Source: Chersky-840 sp963838775 (GTDB taxonomy: Bacteria > Actinomycetota > Acidimicrobiia > Acidimicrobiales > UBA8190). From it: a stretch of 64,000 nucleotides of DNA. Positions 8,151 through 16,849 of this stretch are shown piece by piece; positions within the stretch are counted from its first letter, which is position 1; each line of letters opens with the position of its first letter. The translations under genes were made by a program, and so were the position numbers. Under the pieces are notes generated by a model. That model saw only the letters and a program-made list of their open reading frames with translations, ran no database searches and was not told the origin of the DNA. Location of the stretch: NCBI GenBank assembly GCA_963838775.1, contig CAWISP010000026.1:186001-250000 (forward strand). Reading direction: 5' to 3'.

Positions 8151-8198
8151 GATCCATATGCGAAGGCCAGGGCCAGACGCGGAGTGAGGCATGACGAC
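7880..8198. other. IS110 5' non-coding region (possible bridge RNA locus)
   Basis: About 320 bp without a supported gene upstream of the IS110 transposase. It is rich in short complementary segments, for example GCCGTCCCGGGAAAG and CGGGGCGCGCCG. By analogy to characterised IS110 elements this is where a bridge RNA would be transcribed. I could not fold it, so this is inference only. Confidence 0.3.
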
Positions 8199-8882
8199 TC
8201 AGGTGCCGTCAGCCCCCTCGTCCCCTTCGATCTGTTCCGACCATAGGCGGACGCAGTGCTCGCAGATAGAGGCGCCGTCGCCGGTGAAGAGTTGACCTGT
8301 CTCAGGTGGTTGGCGACCGCAGAACGAGCAGGTAGCTATCCCACGCCGTCTCCTGATCCCAATGGCCGCGTTCTCTCCCAACCTTGAAGGTGGGGAAACC
8401 TGACGCCTAAAGCGCAACGAAGCTGGTCCAGGCCTGGGCGCATCGGCTGGAAGCCCGAGGAGGACAAGCACCTTCTCCCGCGTCTCCTCCAGTTCGGCTC
8501 CCAAACTCACGAGTACCTGTGCGGCGACGCCTTGCCCCTCGCTGAGGAGCCCAAGAAGGAGGTGCTCGGTTCCGATGTAGTTATGACCGAGTTGAAGAGA
8601 CTCGCGATATGAGAGTTCGAGCACCTTCTTCGCTCGTGGCGTGAACGGGGGAGAACCGACAGGTGGACCGCCCGATAGTCCGATGGTCTCCTCGACCTCG
8701 CGCCGGACATCTTCGAGGGTGATTCCCACAAGTGCGAGAGCCTGGGCGGCGACCCCGTCACCCTCGTGGATGAGGCCGAGGAGAATGTGCTCAGTGCCGA
8801 TGAAGCTGTGGTTGAGAAGGACTGCTTCCTCCTGGGCCAGGACCAGGACACGACGGGAACGGTCGGTGAAGCGCTCGAACAT
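8199..8882 (-). CDS. Clp N-domain protein fused to a ClpX-type zinc finger
   Basis: 227 aa. Two Clp N repeats occupy residues 1-75 (MFERFTDRSRRVLVLAQEEA, IGTEHILLGLIHEG) and 78-145 (FTPRAKKVLELSYRES, IGTEHLLLGLLSEG), matching the start of ClpC. The AAA+ modules are absent. Instead, after a basic linker, there is a C4 zinc finger like that of ClpX at about 184-212 (CSFCGRQPPETGQLFTGDG and ICEHC). It could act as an adaptor or decoy that binds substrates or Clp partners. Start ATG at 8882. No operon partner is evident. Confidence 0.85.
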   Translation of the reverse strand: MFERFTDRSRRVLVLAQEEAVLLNHSFIGTEHILLGLIHEGDGVAAQALALVGITLEDVRREVEETIGLSGGPPVGSPPFTPRAKKVLELSYRESLQLGHNYIGTEHLLLGLLSEGQGVAAQVLVSLGAELEETREKVLVLLGLPADAPRPGPASLRFRRQVSPPSRLGENAAIGIRRRRGIATCSFCGRQPPETGQLFTGDGASICEHCVRLWSEQIEGDEGADGT

Positions 8883-9330
8883 GGGTAATAGGGTCCCATG
8901 ATGTCAATGGCGCCGCCAGGGTGGGAGAGCCCGCACAGTCACGATCGGGATCACCCGATGAATGAGTGCTCCGAAGAAGACAGATGGTTCTCAGTGTGAG
9001 GAGGGGAAGAGGGAACCGCCAGGTCATCGGGGGGATGGCCTGGTGGCTCCAACGTCGCTCTGAGCAACTCGACATCTAACGCTGCCGAGGCTCCTGACTT
9101 GACTAACCAACGATGCCTGTCCCTCGGCTTCGGTGTCATCCCCAACAACGACGAGCACCCCCGTCTGTCGCTCTGTCAGGGGTATCTGCCATGTCGGTAC
9201 CCACCCACCATTATTCATCTGATCACCGTTTGCGCCGGAGTGACGCATGGGTATGGTTGCAGTGTCTAGAGTCGCAGATCCATAGTCGAGCCCATCATCG
9301 GACTTAGCGCTCGCGAACTTGGAGAGACCG
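8883..9330. other. Intergenic region
   Basis: About 450 bp between divergent genes. No convincing coding frame. It contains a second copy of the CGATCGGGATCACCCGATG palindromic sequence near 8941, identical to the one near 6558. Confidence 0.4.
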
Positions 9331-9630
9331 ATGGCAGTCGCCGTGCAACTTGATTTCCATCACACGACGATTGAACTCTACGACCAGATCAACGAGAGGA
9401 TAGGAATCCTGCCCGGAGGCCCCGCCAATCCGGGGGAACTGTTTCATTGGGTCACGAAGACCGACGACGGGTTTCGCGTGGTTGACGTGTGGGAATCACA
9501 AGAAGCTTTTGAGAAGTTCGCGAAGGAAACGCTGAGTCCGATCTATCAAGAGGTCGGCGGGGTCCATCCACCGGCGATTCAGTTCTTCGAGGTTCACAAC
9601 TACCTGGCCGGTGGGCGGTGGAGGGGGTGA
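9331..9630 (+). CDS. Antibiotic-biosynthesis-monooxygenase-like (ferredoxin-fold) protein
   Basis: 99 aa (ABM-like small alpha/beta protein). The ATG at 9331 is preceded by GGAGAG. Conserved blocks are MAVAVQLDF, GELFHWVTKTDDGFR, VDVWESQEAFEKF and IQFFEVHNYLAGG. The closest relative visible is the protein at 31309-31608, with nearly identical blocks. Each lies tail-to-tail with a TetR gene. Dimeric-barrel proteins of this kind bind or oxidise small hydrophobic molecules; the substrate is unknown. The neighbouring TetR suggests regulation by a ligand. Confidence 0.65.
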   Translation: MAVAVQLDFHHTTIELYDQINERIGILPGGPANPGELFHWVTKTDDGFRVVDVWESQEAFEKFAKETLSPIYQEVGGVHPPAIQFFEVHNYLAGGRWRG

Positions 9631-9787
9631 CAAGGCCAAGTGGTGTGAAGGAGCGTCGGAAGATCATGGTTTCCTCACCAGGTCAGACCGGGCTTCAGCA
9701 AGACCGCTCGAAACCGTCTCTTCACGGTCGCTTCGCCAGGATTGCCTTCGGATGATCCGTGACGCCGTGGAGTGTCGTGAGGCGGGA

Positions 9788-10476
9788 TCAGACCTCGCCA
9801 CCGGTGGCGACAGCCCCTGAGCACTGCCTCTCCGCGGCCCGCTCCAGAAGGGTCTTCAGGATGTCAGCGGTCAATACTCCGACCTGGGCCGGGGACTGGT
9901 CAAAATCGGCCATGAGGGCGTTGGTGGTAAACACCGAGAGGTTGAGGGCGAACGCCATGACCAAGTCCTCTGGAGGGTCGCCCGTCCCTCCCGCCATCCG
10001 CCAGACAACGTTCACCACGTAACTCATCCCCCGGAGTCGGTAGTCACGGCGGAGGGCGGCTATCTCGGAGAGCACCTCAGATGCATTTTGACCAGGCGGG
10101 GCGTAGATATCCCAGAAGGCCGCACCAAAGATCGAGGCGCTTCTGGTGTGGAACGTCACCGCAATGTGCTCGATCCAGTCACCTACGTTGCCAATGGGTC
10201 GTGGTATGCCCTCGACCCACCGGTCGATGTCGACGCTTCGTCGAGGCAGGCCGCAGGCCTCGAACATGTCCTTGACGGTGGCGGCGATCAGCTGGTCATG
10301 GCTTCGGTAGTGGCGGAAGATGGTGCGGGGACTGACGCCGGACACCTTGGCGATCTCGTCGACGGTGGCGTCAAACCTCGTCGGGCCACAACCACCATGG
10401 CGGCTTCCCGAATACGAGATCGGGTGAGGTGCTGCTGCTCTTGAGCCAGCGAAGGAGGAAACGACTCCTGTGGCAT
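9788..10476 (-). pseudogene. TetR-family regulator with a frameshift
   Basis: Start ATG at 10476 after GGGGGGGAGG. The first part reads MPQESFPPSLAQEQQ...RIREAAMVVVARRG, then the frame is lost near 10375 and continues in another frame as SGVSPRTIFRHYRSHDQLI... to the stop at 9788. The relative at 30585-31253 has GGCTTTGAC where this copy has GGTTTGAC, so one base is missing inside the HTH-coding region. Otherwise it is a complete TetR with N-terminal HTH and C-terminal ligand domain. It is probably inactive, unless the shift is a sequencing error. Confidence 0.8.
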
Positions 10477-10658
10477 GTCCACCCCAACCTCCCCCCCGGG
10501 ATCAGGTGATTCTGGCATTGGCCCCAGCATGTTAGCGCCGACCGGGTTCTGCGTGTCAACAACCGTTGACAGTGCGACGCCCGTTCGGCCCGACACGCTA
10601 CGACCCGGGTTAGCCTTGTTGAAGCTCGGAATCGCATCCATCTTCGAGAAGGGTCTCA

Positions 10659-11012
10659 ATGTCCGCGAGGAGAAAACGTCTGTTGCGTCGGATATCCCAC
10701 CTCGTTGCATGCTCTACTCTCCTGCGCGAGCACCTCCGGCGCTACGAGAAGGCCATGCTCAAGATCGCCGAGCGCCTCGAAGACGAAGCACCAGGAGTAA
10801 GCGCGGCTAGAGGTACAGGCATTCCCACGGAACGTCGGCAGGTGACCGAAGCCATCGAGGAGTTCGAGGCGGCTCGCCACCAACTTCGGTTGGCGCTGTT
10901 CGCGCTGGGTAAGGAGGAGGGCGTGTCGATCAGCGAGGTGGGGCGAGTGCTGGGGATCTCGCGACAACTCGCATCTCGACTGGCGGCGGAATCGGAAGAG
11001 TCACTGAGCTAG
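10659..11012 (+). CDS. Small HTH protein
   Basis: 117 aa. The N-terminal half is a charged helical region (RRKRLLRRISHLV, LREHLRRYEKAMLKIAERLED). The C-terminal part has a helix-turn-helix, ISEVGRVLGISRQLASRLAAE (about 90-112), with the look of a sigma-70 region 4-like or MarR-like recognition unit. It is divergent from the TetR pseudogene and may have been its neighbour-regulated partner. The ATG at 10659 has GAGAAGGG upstream. No specific family recognised. Confidence 0.6.
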   Translation: MSARRKRLLRRISHLVACSTLLREHLRRYEKAMLKIAERLEDEAPGVSAARGTGIPTERRQVTEAIEEFEAARHQLRLALFALGKEEGVSISEVGRVLGISRQLASRLAAESEESLS

Positions 11013-11116
11013 GTGGCACCTTTCTCCGGCTTACGGGAGGAGTCAGTCCATGGTGTGCGACAACGGCCCCTCGACCTTCCGCCACCGGAACCTGTCAAGC
11101 GATTTGAGACACGTTC

Positions 11117-12133
11117 TTATGACGCCTTCTGTGCAAGTTCGTCGACGGGCACAGGCTCGTTGATCCACGCCACGGTCGGCAGCGTCGGCGGCTGCGGCTG
11201 ACGGTGACGGAACCGGGCGGGGTTCGCCGCGTAAGCGGCGTCGAGGGTCTCGGCGCGTTGGGACCGGACCTCTGTGGCGGTGCCGTAGTGCACCGAGGCC
11301 GGCGTGTGGTAGCCGATGCCCGAGTGCCGGTGCTCGTGGTTGTAGTAGGCAAAGAATGCCGAGCAGAACGCTCGGGCGTCCTCGATGCAGCCGAATCGCT
11401 CGGGGAACGCTGGGCAGTACTTCAGCGTCTTGAACTGCGCCTCGGAGTAGGGGTTGTCGTTCGAAACGTGGGGGCGGCTGTGGCTGCGTCCCACGCCGAG
11501 GAATGTGAGCAGTTCGGTGACCGGGTTCGACGTCATCGACGAGCCGCGGTCGGCGTGGATGGTGAGCTGGTCCGGCGGGACCTGGTGGCGCGCCACCGCG
11601 TCGGCGATCAGCTCCTTGGCGAGCTCGCCGGACTCCGACGGCGCCACGCACCAGGCCACGACGTAGCGGCTGAAGATGTCGAGCACCACGTAAAGGTCGT
11701 AGTAGACGCCGCGTTTCGGGCCCTTGAGCTTCGTGATGTCCCACGACCACACGACCAACGGCGCGCCGGCGAGGAGCTCGGGGCGGACCTTGGCGGGGTG
11801 CGTGGCCTGGCGGCGGCGTTCCCGCACCTCGTTGTGAGACCGCAGGATCCGGTAGTAACTGGACTCCGAAGCCAGGTAGACGCCCTCGTCGAGGAGCGTG
11901 AAGTACACCTGCGCCGGAGAGCGGTCGGCGAAGCGCTCCGACCGCAGCGCGTCGAGCACGGCGGCGACCTCGTCGTCGGAAAGCTTGTTGGACGGCACGG
12001 GCCGGGGCTTCGCCCGGCCCGTGCGGCCGGGCTTGAGCCTCCGGTAGTGCGTGGCCCGGGCCCGGCCGAGCGCGCCGCAGGCGCCCTGGACACCGAGCAG
12101 CGGCTCGATCTGGCGGAAGGCCTCTTCGATCAC
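11117..12133 (-). CDS. IS3-family transposase orfB
   Basis: 338 aa. Begins with GTG overlapping the orfA stop (GTGA). HTH_21-like front, then the rve core with Asp in SWDITKLKGPKRG, Asp in TIHADRGSSM, Glu in NPYSEAQFKTLKYCP. Tail YNHEHRHSGIGYHTPASVHYG. The frame is intact here, unlike in copy B2, so this copy is the likely active source. It is similar to, but clearly different from, the A-type element. Confidence 0.92.
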   Translation of the reverse strand: MIEEAFRQIEPLLGVQGACGALGRARATHYRRLKPGRTGRAKPRPVPSNKLSDDEVAAVLDALRSERFADRSPAQVYFTLLDEGVYLASESSYYRILRSHNEVRERRRQATHPAKVRPELLAGAPLVVWSWDITKLKGPKRGVYYDLYVVLDIFSRYVVAWCVAPSESGELAKELIADAVARHQVPPDQLTIHADRGSSMTSNPVTELLTFLGVGRSHSRPHVSNDNPYSEAQFKTLKYCPAFPERFGCIEDARAFCSAFFAYYNHEHRHSGIGYHTPASVHYGTATEVRSQRAETLDAAYAANPARFRHRQPQPPTLPTVAWINEPVPVDELAQKAS

Positions 12134-12555
12134 GGCTGCTCCGCCTCGTTCTCCGAACTCTCGGCCAGCAGCCGCGACAAGAGCTCCGATGCTTTTCCCT
12201 GGATCTCCAGGGCCTGCTTGTGGTTGGCGAGCTGGCCTTCGAGGCGCTCGATGCGCTTGTTGGCCCGAAGCAGCTCGCGCTCGGCCGACGAGCGCTTCTT
12301 GCGGTGCTTGGGGGCGAGCCCGGCGAGGGCGCCGGCCTCCTGGGCGCGGCGCCACTCGACGATGTGGCTCGTGTACAGGCCCTCCCGGCGCAGGATCGCC
12401 CCTTTGGCCCCGGTCTCGGCGGCGGCGTCGTACTCCTCCACGATGGCGTGCTTGTACTCGGTCGTGAACCGGCGTCTCGCCGGCTTCGCCGCGGGGTCGT
12501 CGCGCACCTCGCCATTTTGGGCGCGCGCGACCAAGGATGCATTGGTCATGGTCAT
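12130..12555 (-). CDS. IS3-family transposase orfA
   Basis: 141 aa HTH subunit of element B1: ARRRFTTEYKHAIVEEYDAA, ILRREGLYTSHIVEWRRAQ, then a coiled coil near LLRANKRIERLEGQLANHKQ. Identical in protein sequence to 50457-50882. Start ATG at 12555 (MTMTNAS). The stop overlaps the orfB start. Confidence 0.9.
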   Translation of the reverse strand: MTMTNASLVARAQNGEVRDDPAAKPARRRFTTEYKHAIVEEYDAAAETGAKGAILRREGLYTSHIVEWRRAQEAGALAGLAPKHRKKRSSAERELLRANKRIERLEGQLANHKQALEIQGKASELLSRLLAESSENEAEQP

Positions 12556-12636
12556 TTGGTCTACGGGTTCCTGACTCGCCCTGGTGGGATGGTGCGCTAC
12601 AGCAGGTGTCTCACGTCAGCCTGACAGACAGGGCAC

Positions 12637-12886
12637 CGAGGGAAAACACGTCTGGCGCGTCAGCGCTCCCCTCGCGGTTCCAAGACCGAATGACGAAGGC
12701 AAGGCCAGTTCAGAGCCGAACCTTCCCGAGTGTTACTCAATGTGGTCGATGGCTCTGGAGAATCAGAGCGAGGATGAAGGTTGCCCGGTGCAGCCTGTCA
12801 GCGGCGGCGCGCTCATAGGCACATCTGTGCCATACGGCCCTGGTTCGAGCCCCTGGGGGACGACACAGTGGGTGCCGCATGATTGA
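12637..12886 (+). pseudogene. Gene fragment beside IS copy B1, with motif copy 3
   Basis: Open frame from the IS border to a stop at 12884-12886. It contains NLPECYSMWSMALENQSEDE, closely like the ends of the fragments at 2446-2545 and 4361-4522, but continues about 30 residues further. There is no start codon in the part outside the IS. It is probably a remnant. The function is unknown. Confidence 0.35.
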
Positions 12887-13109
12887 GTGGAACGGGATCG
12901 ACGGGATAGAGGCGCACCTCTCCGAAGGGGCGCTGGGCACCTTGAGGTCGTTCGTCATCATCAACACCGATGGCAGCCGGGAAAATCGCGACGGGACGCT
13001 CCGCGATGCCAGCGCGATGGCGTCAGAGCATGGCCTAGTGATGGTCCCTACTGTCGGCGGGTGGTTCCAATGGGTTCGAGACCACGAGTCTTGGTGGGAC
13101 CCCAGGTAA
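12879..13109 (+). CDS. Small hypothetical protein
   Basis: 76 aa beginning MIEWNGIDGIEAHLSEGALG and ending SWWDPR. Codon use looks like the surrounding genes (G/C-rich third positions). There is no clear ribosome site beyond a weak GTGG stretch, and I do not recognise the family. It overlaps the end of the upstream fragment by a few bases. Confidence 0.35.
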   Translation: MIEWNGIDGIEAHLSEGALGTLRSFVIINTDGSRENRDGTLRDASAMASEHGLVMVPTVGGWFQWVRDHESWWDPR

Positions 13110-13762
13110 TCCCCTTAGTGGCCTCGTTCAAGCTGGCCCCGGGGTAGGGGCTCTCGGCGAGGTCCGGGCCGAGTGTGGGAGTGCGCCCCTGTGCCCCCCT
13201 TCGCCTGAGGACTACCTCCAAGGCGACTCCGACAACGATAGCGTCGCCACACTCGACCGAAGTCAACCACTTGGCTCACAATGGTCGCGGCGCGGGCGTC
13301 TGAGCCGCTGGTCGCCGAGCTATCGGAAACGGGGACGGCGTCCCCCAACACGCTCAACGTCCGAACCTTGGACTCCCATGTGAATGGGATCAGCGTCGCC
13401 TACCGTCTTGGCTTCCGTCGGCGCTCCTAATCAGGCGGGGATCGGTGTGCGGGGCGCGGGTCATTGATCCCCCCAGGTGACGAGCCCGCCCCGCCGCCAT
13501 TCCTGGATAGATCGACACCTCCGATCCATGGGCGTAGCGTCACGAGAAGACGGTCTCCGAGGAAGGGAAATGCCCCCACCTCGCCTCGGAGGTCGGCTGG
13601 GAGGGAATGCGGCGGGGTGCGGGCAACGCGTCGACCAGACCCACGGAGACAGCGATTCTGCGCCCCGTCACCCCTCCGAGTTGGCTCAGGCTCACAGGCC
13701 CACCTGGCGATACTTCCCCCATGCGTTCACTCCGGGAGTCGAGGTCGGGGGAAGCAACCACA
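13110..13762. other. Gene-poor stretch
   Basis: About 650 bp with no gene I can support. A 49-codon open frame from an ATG at 13281 reads MVAARASEPLVAELSETG...RTLDSHVNGISVAYRLGF, vaguely like the end of a winged-helix regulator; this is too weak to call. Confidence 0.35.
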
Positions 13763-13939
13763 ATGAGGCGGCTGTCACGTGCCGACAATCGGCGCGTGGC
13801 CGAGCTTCGCCTCCACATCAAGATGCTCGATGGTCAGATCATCGAAGAGTGGTCGTCTCCAGACACGGTTGCCGAGCTACGGGCGAGGCGCCTAAAAGCG
13901 CAAGCCGACTGTAGAGGGATTGCTTGGCCCCGCCATTGA
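13763..13939 (+). CDS. Small helical hypothetical protein
   Basis: 58 aa: MRRLSRADNRRVAELRLHIK..., highly charged and predicted helical. GGGGAAG lies upstream of the ATG at 13763. It overlaps the next small frame, which begins at 13920. No family recognised; it could be the front part of a SHOCT-type protein separated by a frame change. Confidence 0.35.
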   Translation: MRRLSRADNRRVAELRLHIKMLDGQIIEEWSSPDTVAELRARRLKAQADCRGIAWPRH

Positions 13940-14111
13940 ACACTTTGCACAACTTCAACGTTCCCCGCAACTCGCGACCTCACGCCCGCAACCATCTGAC
14001 GTGGCCTCTCAACTCCGTGACCTTGCGGACCTCCACAGCCAGGGCGAAATCAATGATGTGGAGTTCAGCGCGGCAAAGGAGAGTCTCCTTGGCACGCAGG
14101 GCTCGCAGTAG
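13920..14111 (+). CDS. SHOCT-domain small protein
   Basis: 63 aa. The C-terminal part DVASQLRDLADLHSQGEIND followed by VEFSAAKESLLG is a SHOCT domain (short C-terminal helical hairpin, consensus LRKLAELRD.GVITEEEFEAKKAKLL). The start is a TTG at 13920 inside the preceding frame, so it may be the tail of a longer protein broken by a frameshift. SHOCT domains often sit at the ends of membrane or secreted proteins. Confidence 0.5.
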   Translation: MLGPAIEHFAQLQRSPQLATSRPQPSDVASQLRDLADLHSQGEINDVEFSAAKESLLGTQGSQ

Positions 14112-14209
14112 CCCTTACAAGCAGGGGAAGGTTCACCACGTCGGCGTGCTGTCCGACGTCGAGGAGCAATGCTGCACCTGGGTTCCCGGGGTGGGTCGAT
14201 CCCCTGACC

Positions 14210-14524
14210 GTGTTGACGCTCTCGTCTACGCGCTCACCGATTTATCTGAGGGTCGGCGTCGGCGGCACGTTGGCCGCGACGCTGACCACCACCAATTGCA
14301 TCGAGTCGATGATCTCGATCGCCAAGCGGACGACGCGCAGAGTCACGAAGTGGAAGGACGGCTCCATGAAGAAGCGCTGGGTCGCCGCCGGCATGCTCGA
14401 AGCAGAGCGCTCGTTCCGACGCGTACGAGGTCACAAGGACATGGCCAAGTTGGTCGCCGCCCTTGGCCGCCAGGTCACACCCGCCGTTGTTACACCCGAA
14501 GAGTACGATCAGGCAGCAGCCTGA
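14210..14524 (+). pseudogene. IS256-family (mutator) transposase C-terminal remnant
   Basis: The frame contains TLAATLTTTNCIESMISIAK, then RRVTKWKDGSMKKRWVAAGM and EAERSFRRVRGHKDM, the conserved tail of IS256-type transposases. The N-terminal two thirds, including the first catalytic acids, is missing. No matching inverted repeats seen. An inactive fossil. Confidence 0.8.
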
Positions 14525-14535
14525 ATGAGCTGTGA

Positions 14536-14715
14536 CCACCGCTGAACTTCAACAGCGAACGGGGCAACGTCTGCCTTCTGTGGTAACGCGGTAGGCGTTG
14601 GTGCCCGGGAGTCGCTCGATCACACCATGGAGCCGGAGGCGGCGCAGCAGCACCGTGTCCACGCTGAAGAAGTCGGTCGCCACGATGTGGGACGCCTGGG
14701 ACGGATGACGCCGTT
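14536..14715 (-). pseudogene. Integrase-core transposase remnants (minus strand)
   Basis: On the minus strand a stretch reads SQASHIVATDFFSVDTVLLR, like the start of an integrase-core transposase, running straight into RLRLHGVIERLPGTNAYRVT, a winged-helix-like tail motif seen in other transposase ends. The middle of both is missing, which suggests deletion between two remnants. Confidence 0.4.
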
Positions 14716-14728
14716 GGCGGGATAATCT

Positions 14729-14760
14729 GTCAGGATGGCAGACTATGCTGCCATCCTGAC
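14729..14760. repeat. Perfect 13-bp inverted repeat (hairpin or operator)
   Basis: GTCAGGATGGCAG, six bases, CTGCCATCCTGAC. The arms are perfect. No T-run follows, so it is a better candidate for an operator or element end than for a terminator. It lies about 310 bp upstream of the beta-helix protein start. Confidence 0.6.
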
Positions 14761-15068
14761 ACCAATACTCCTTCTGTGACCTACCGGCGTCGGCGCACCA
14801 CTGGGACGGATCCTCAGCCGCTCAAAAGGGCTAACCACGCCCAGGACGCAGACTCTTTGGCACACAACGCGCGTAGCCATCCACTCTTCGGGATTCATCA
14901 GTCTTGGGGATAGCGCCCGGAACGTCGCCGGGGCATGGTCGGCACATCAAAAGACTTTGCGCAGCGCCCACAGTTGCGCTGCTCAGAGCGACGCGGGAAC
15001 CGCTGGGCCCTGGTCCCCTAGGCCCAGCGATCTCCACGCCGACAGAGGCGGAAAGAAGGTTCCCCGAG

Positions 15069-16373
15069 ATGCGCAGGATTGCCGTGGTTGCAAGTTGTCT
15101 GTTGGTCACCTTGCTGTGCACCGTGGTCGTCGCGGTACCACCCGCGATGGCAATCGTCGGCGGCAGGCTCTACGTGTCGCCGGGGACTCCCAACCGCCTC
15201 GACCTCGGCTGTAGCACCGCTGGTTTCAACACCATCCAATCGGCAGTGAACGCCGCCCACCCGCACAGCGTCATAACGGTGTGCCCTGGCGTCTACCACG
15301 GGCAGGTGAATATCGGCACATCCAAGCTCACTATTCGCGGCATGCAGACCGCCGTGATCCAGCCCACGACGATGTCACAGAACGCCACCGACGAGAACAC
15401 CGGCTCACCGATCTATGCCATCGTCGATGTGAAGCCCGGTGCGCACAACGTGCGGCTGATCGGCCTCACCGTTGACGGCTCGGTAGCCGGCTCTGGCCTC
15501 AACTCCTGCAGCGAAACATTTGCGGGCGTGCTGTATCAGGCGGCCTCGGGCGCCAACGTTTCGGGAACGCTTCGCAAAGTGACTGTCGAGAACATCACCG
15601 CTCCGAATGCCGGATGCGGGGGCAACCTTGCTGTATTGGTGCAGGCCGGCCCCAGCGGGACCGCGTCCGCCCGCGTGCTCGTCACCGGCTCGCACATCTC
15701 TGGCTACGGCAAGAACGGTGTCACCTGCAGCGACGTCGGCACCACCTGCACACTCCTCGGTAACACCATCACCACGTCGCCCACCGGGGTCGTGGCGCAG
15801 AACGGCGTGCAGATCGGCTTCGGCGCCACCGGGAAACTAAAGAACAACAGCATCAGTGGCGACAACTGGACGGCATACGGCAGCGACCCCAACCCCCAGG
15901 TTCAGTCTGATTTCGGCACAGGTGTTCTGCTCTACGGGGCCGGCATCAACGCCGCCGGAGCGACGACCAAGTCGAGCCTCATCAAGAATAATAGGCTGAC
16001 CAACGACCAGATCGGCGTGGAGGTCGTCGACTCCCAGGCCAGCGTGAGGCACAACAACATCACCGAGAGCAGCGGGATTGTCGACAGTGTCGGCGTGTAT
16101 GGCGTGGGGTGCGACGCCTACTGCGGCGACTTCAATGATAACGACGACCAACCGCTCAACACCGTGGCCTCGGCGCACCAGCCGGTGTCGGTGGCCAACA
16201 ACACCATCAACTTCGCAAGTTCACCGTCGGGCAGCGTCGGCATCTGGCTCGGCGACAACAGCTGGACTGGAGGTGCCGGCTACTCTGGGCCGTCGGGCAG
16301 TGAGAGGGTCAGCACCTCGGGCAACTTGATCAGCAACGTCGGTACGACGGTTCTGATCGGCGGCGGAGCATAG
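15069..16373 (+). CDS. Secreted parallel beta-helix (right-handed) repeat protein
   Basis: 434 aa. I chose the ATG at 15069 because GAAAGAAGG precedes it and it gives a clean signal peptide (MRRIAVVASCLLVTLLCTVV...PPAMA). The mature protein begins with a pectate-lyase-like front (FNTIQSAVNAAHPHSVITVC, PGVYHGQVNI) and continues with turns of a right-handed beta-helix (NNSISG, NNRLTND, NNITES, NNTINF). Such proteins bind or cleave polysaccharides, or have structural roles at the cell surface. I see no obvious catalytic triad. No operon partner. Confidence 0.8.
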   Translation: MRRIAVVASCLLVTLLCTVVVAVPPAMAIVGGRLYVSPGTPNRLDLGCSTAGFNTIQSAVNAAHPHSVITVCPGVYHGQVNIGTSKLTIRGMQTAVIQPTTMSQNATDENTGSPIYAIVDVKPGAHNVRLIGLTVDGSVAGSGLNSCSETFAGVLYQAASGANVSGTLRKVTVENITAPNAGCGGNLAVLVQAGPSGTASARVLVTGSHISGYGKNGVTCSDVGTTCTLLGNTITTSPTGVVAQNGVQIGFGATGKLKNNSISGDNWTAYGSDPNPQVQSDFGTGVLLYGAGINAAGATTKSSLIKNNRLTNDQIGVEVVDSQASVRHNNITESSGIVDSVGVYGVGCDAYCGDFNDNDDQPLNTVASAHQPVSVANNTINFASSPSGSVGIWLGDNSWTGGAGYSGPSGSERVSTSGNLISNVGTTVLIGGGA

Positions 16374-16849
16374 GGACGATCACCACCAGCCTCAAAGAAA
16401 CCTGTGGGTGCCGAAAGTCATCCCATGCCGCCAACCTGGACTTTCCCTCTCGCCGTACCAAGGCCCGATGACACCCGTCGCTGGGTCCAGACACACCGAT
16501 GGGCACCATGATCGAGCAGTACCCGTAGTAGCCCTCCACCGGCACGAAAGTTCGGCGTTGCGGGCAACGAACTGGCTAGAGCCACGCCCCCGATACTCTC
16601 AGAAGTGCCCCCAAGGGTCGGTCCGCTTGAGCGCGTCCCGCCAATGTGCTCCTCGACCGACCCAGGGGCATGACGAAACCCCTGAGGTCCCGGTTCGGGA
16701 GTGAGCGGGGCTACGCCGCGAGGGGAACGGCTCGGGTCTGGTGAGCACCGCGTGTCACTGGTCGGGGTCGTCAGGTCTACGTGCAACAGCATTCGGGACG
16801 GGCGTCGCACATGGACCACTCGTGCTCACCGAGGGCGCTATCAATACTC
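16374..16849. other. Intergenic region
   Basis: About 475 bp without a supported gene or RNA. No repeat or hairpin of note. Confidence 0.4.

Larger units (their letters stand above)
11086..12633 (-). mobile_element. IS3-family element, copy B1 (1548 bp)
   Basis: Second type of IS3 element. Core inverted repeats are TGTCAGGCTGACGTGAGACACC and TGTCAAGCGATTTGAGACACG. Comparison with copy B2 shows both copies also share 7 bp outside these on each side (CCCTGTC and GGTTCCG), so the element is slightly longer than the TGTCA core. With these limits it is flanked by a 3-bp direct repeat CAC (11083-11085 and 12634-12636). It lies between genes. Confidence 0.9.

Noticed and set aside
12842..12870. tRNA-like T-loop GGTTCGAGCCCC
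   Set aside because: No matching D-arm, anticodon arm or acceptor stem could be built around it.
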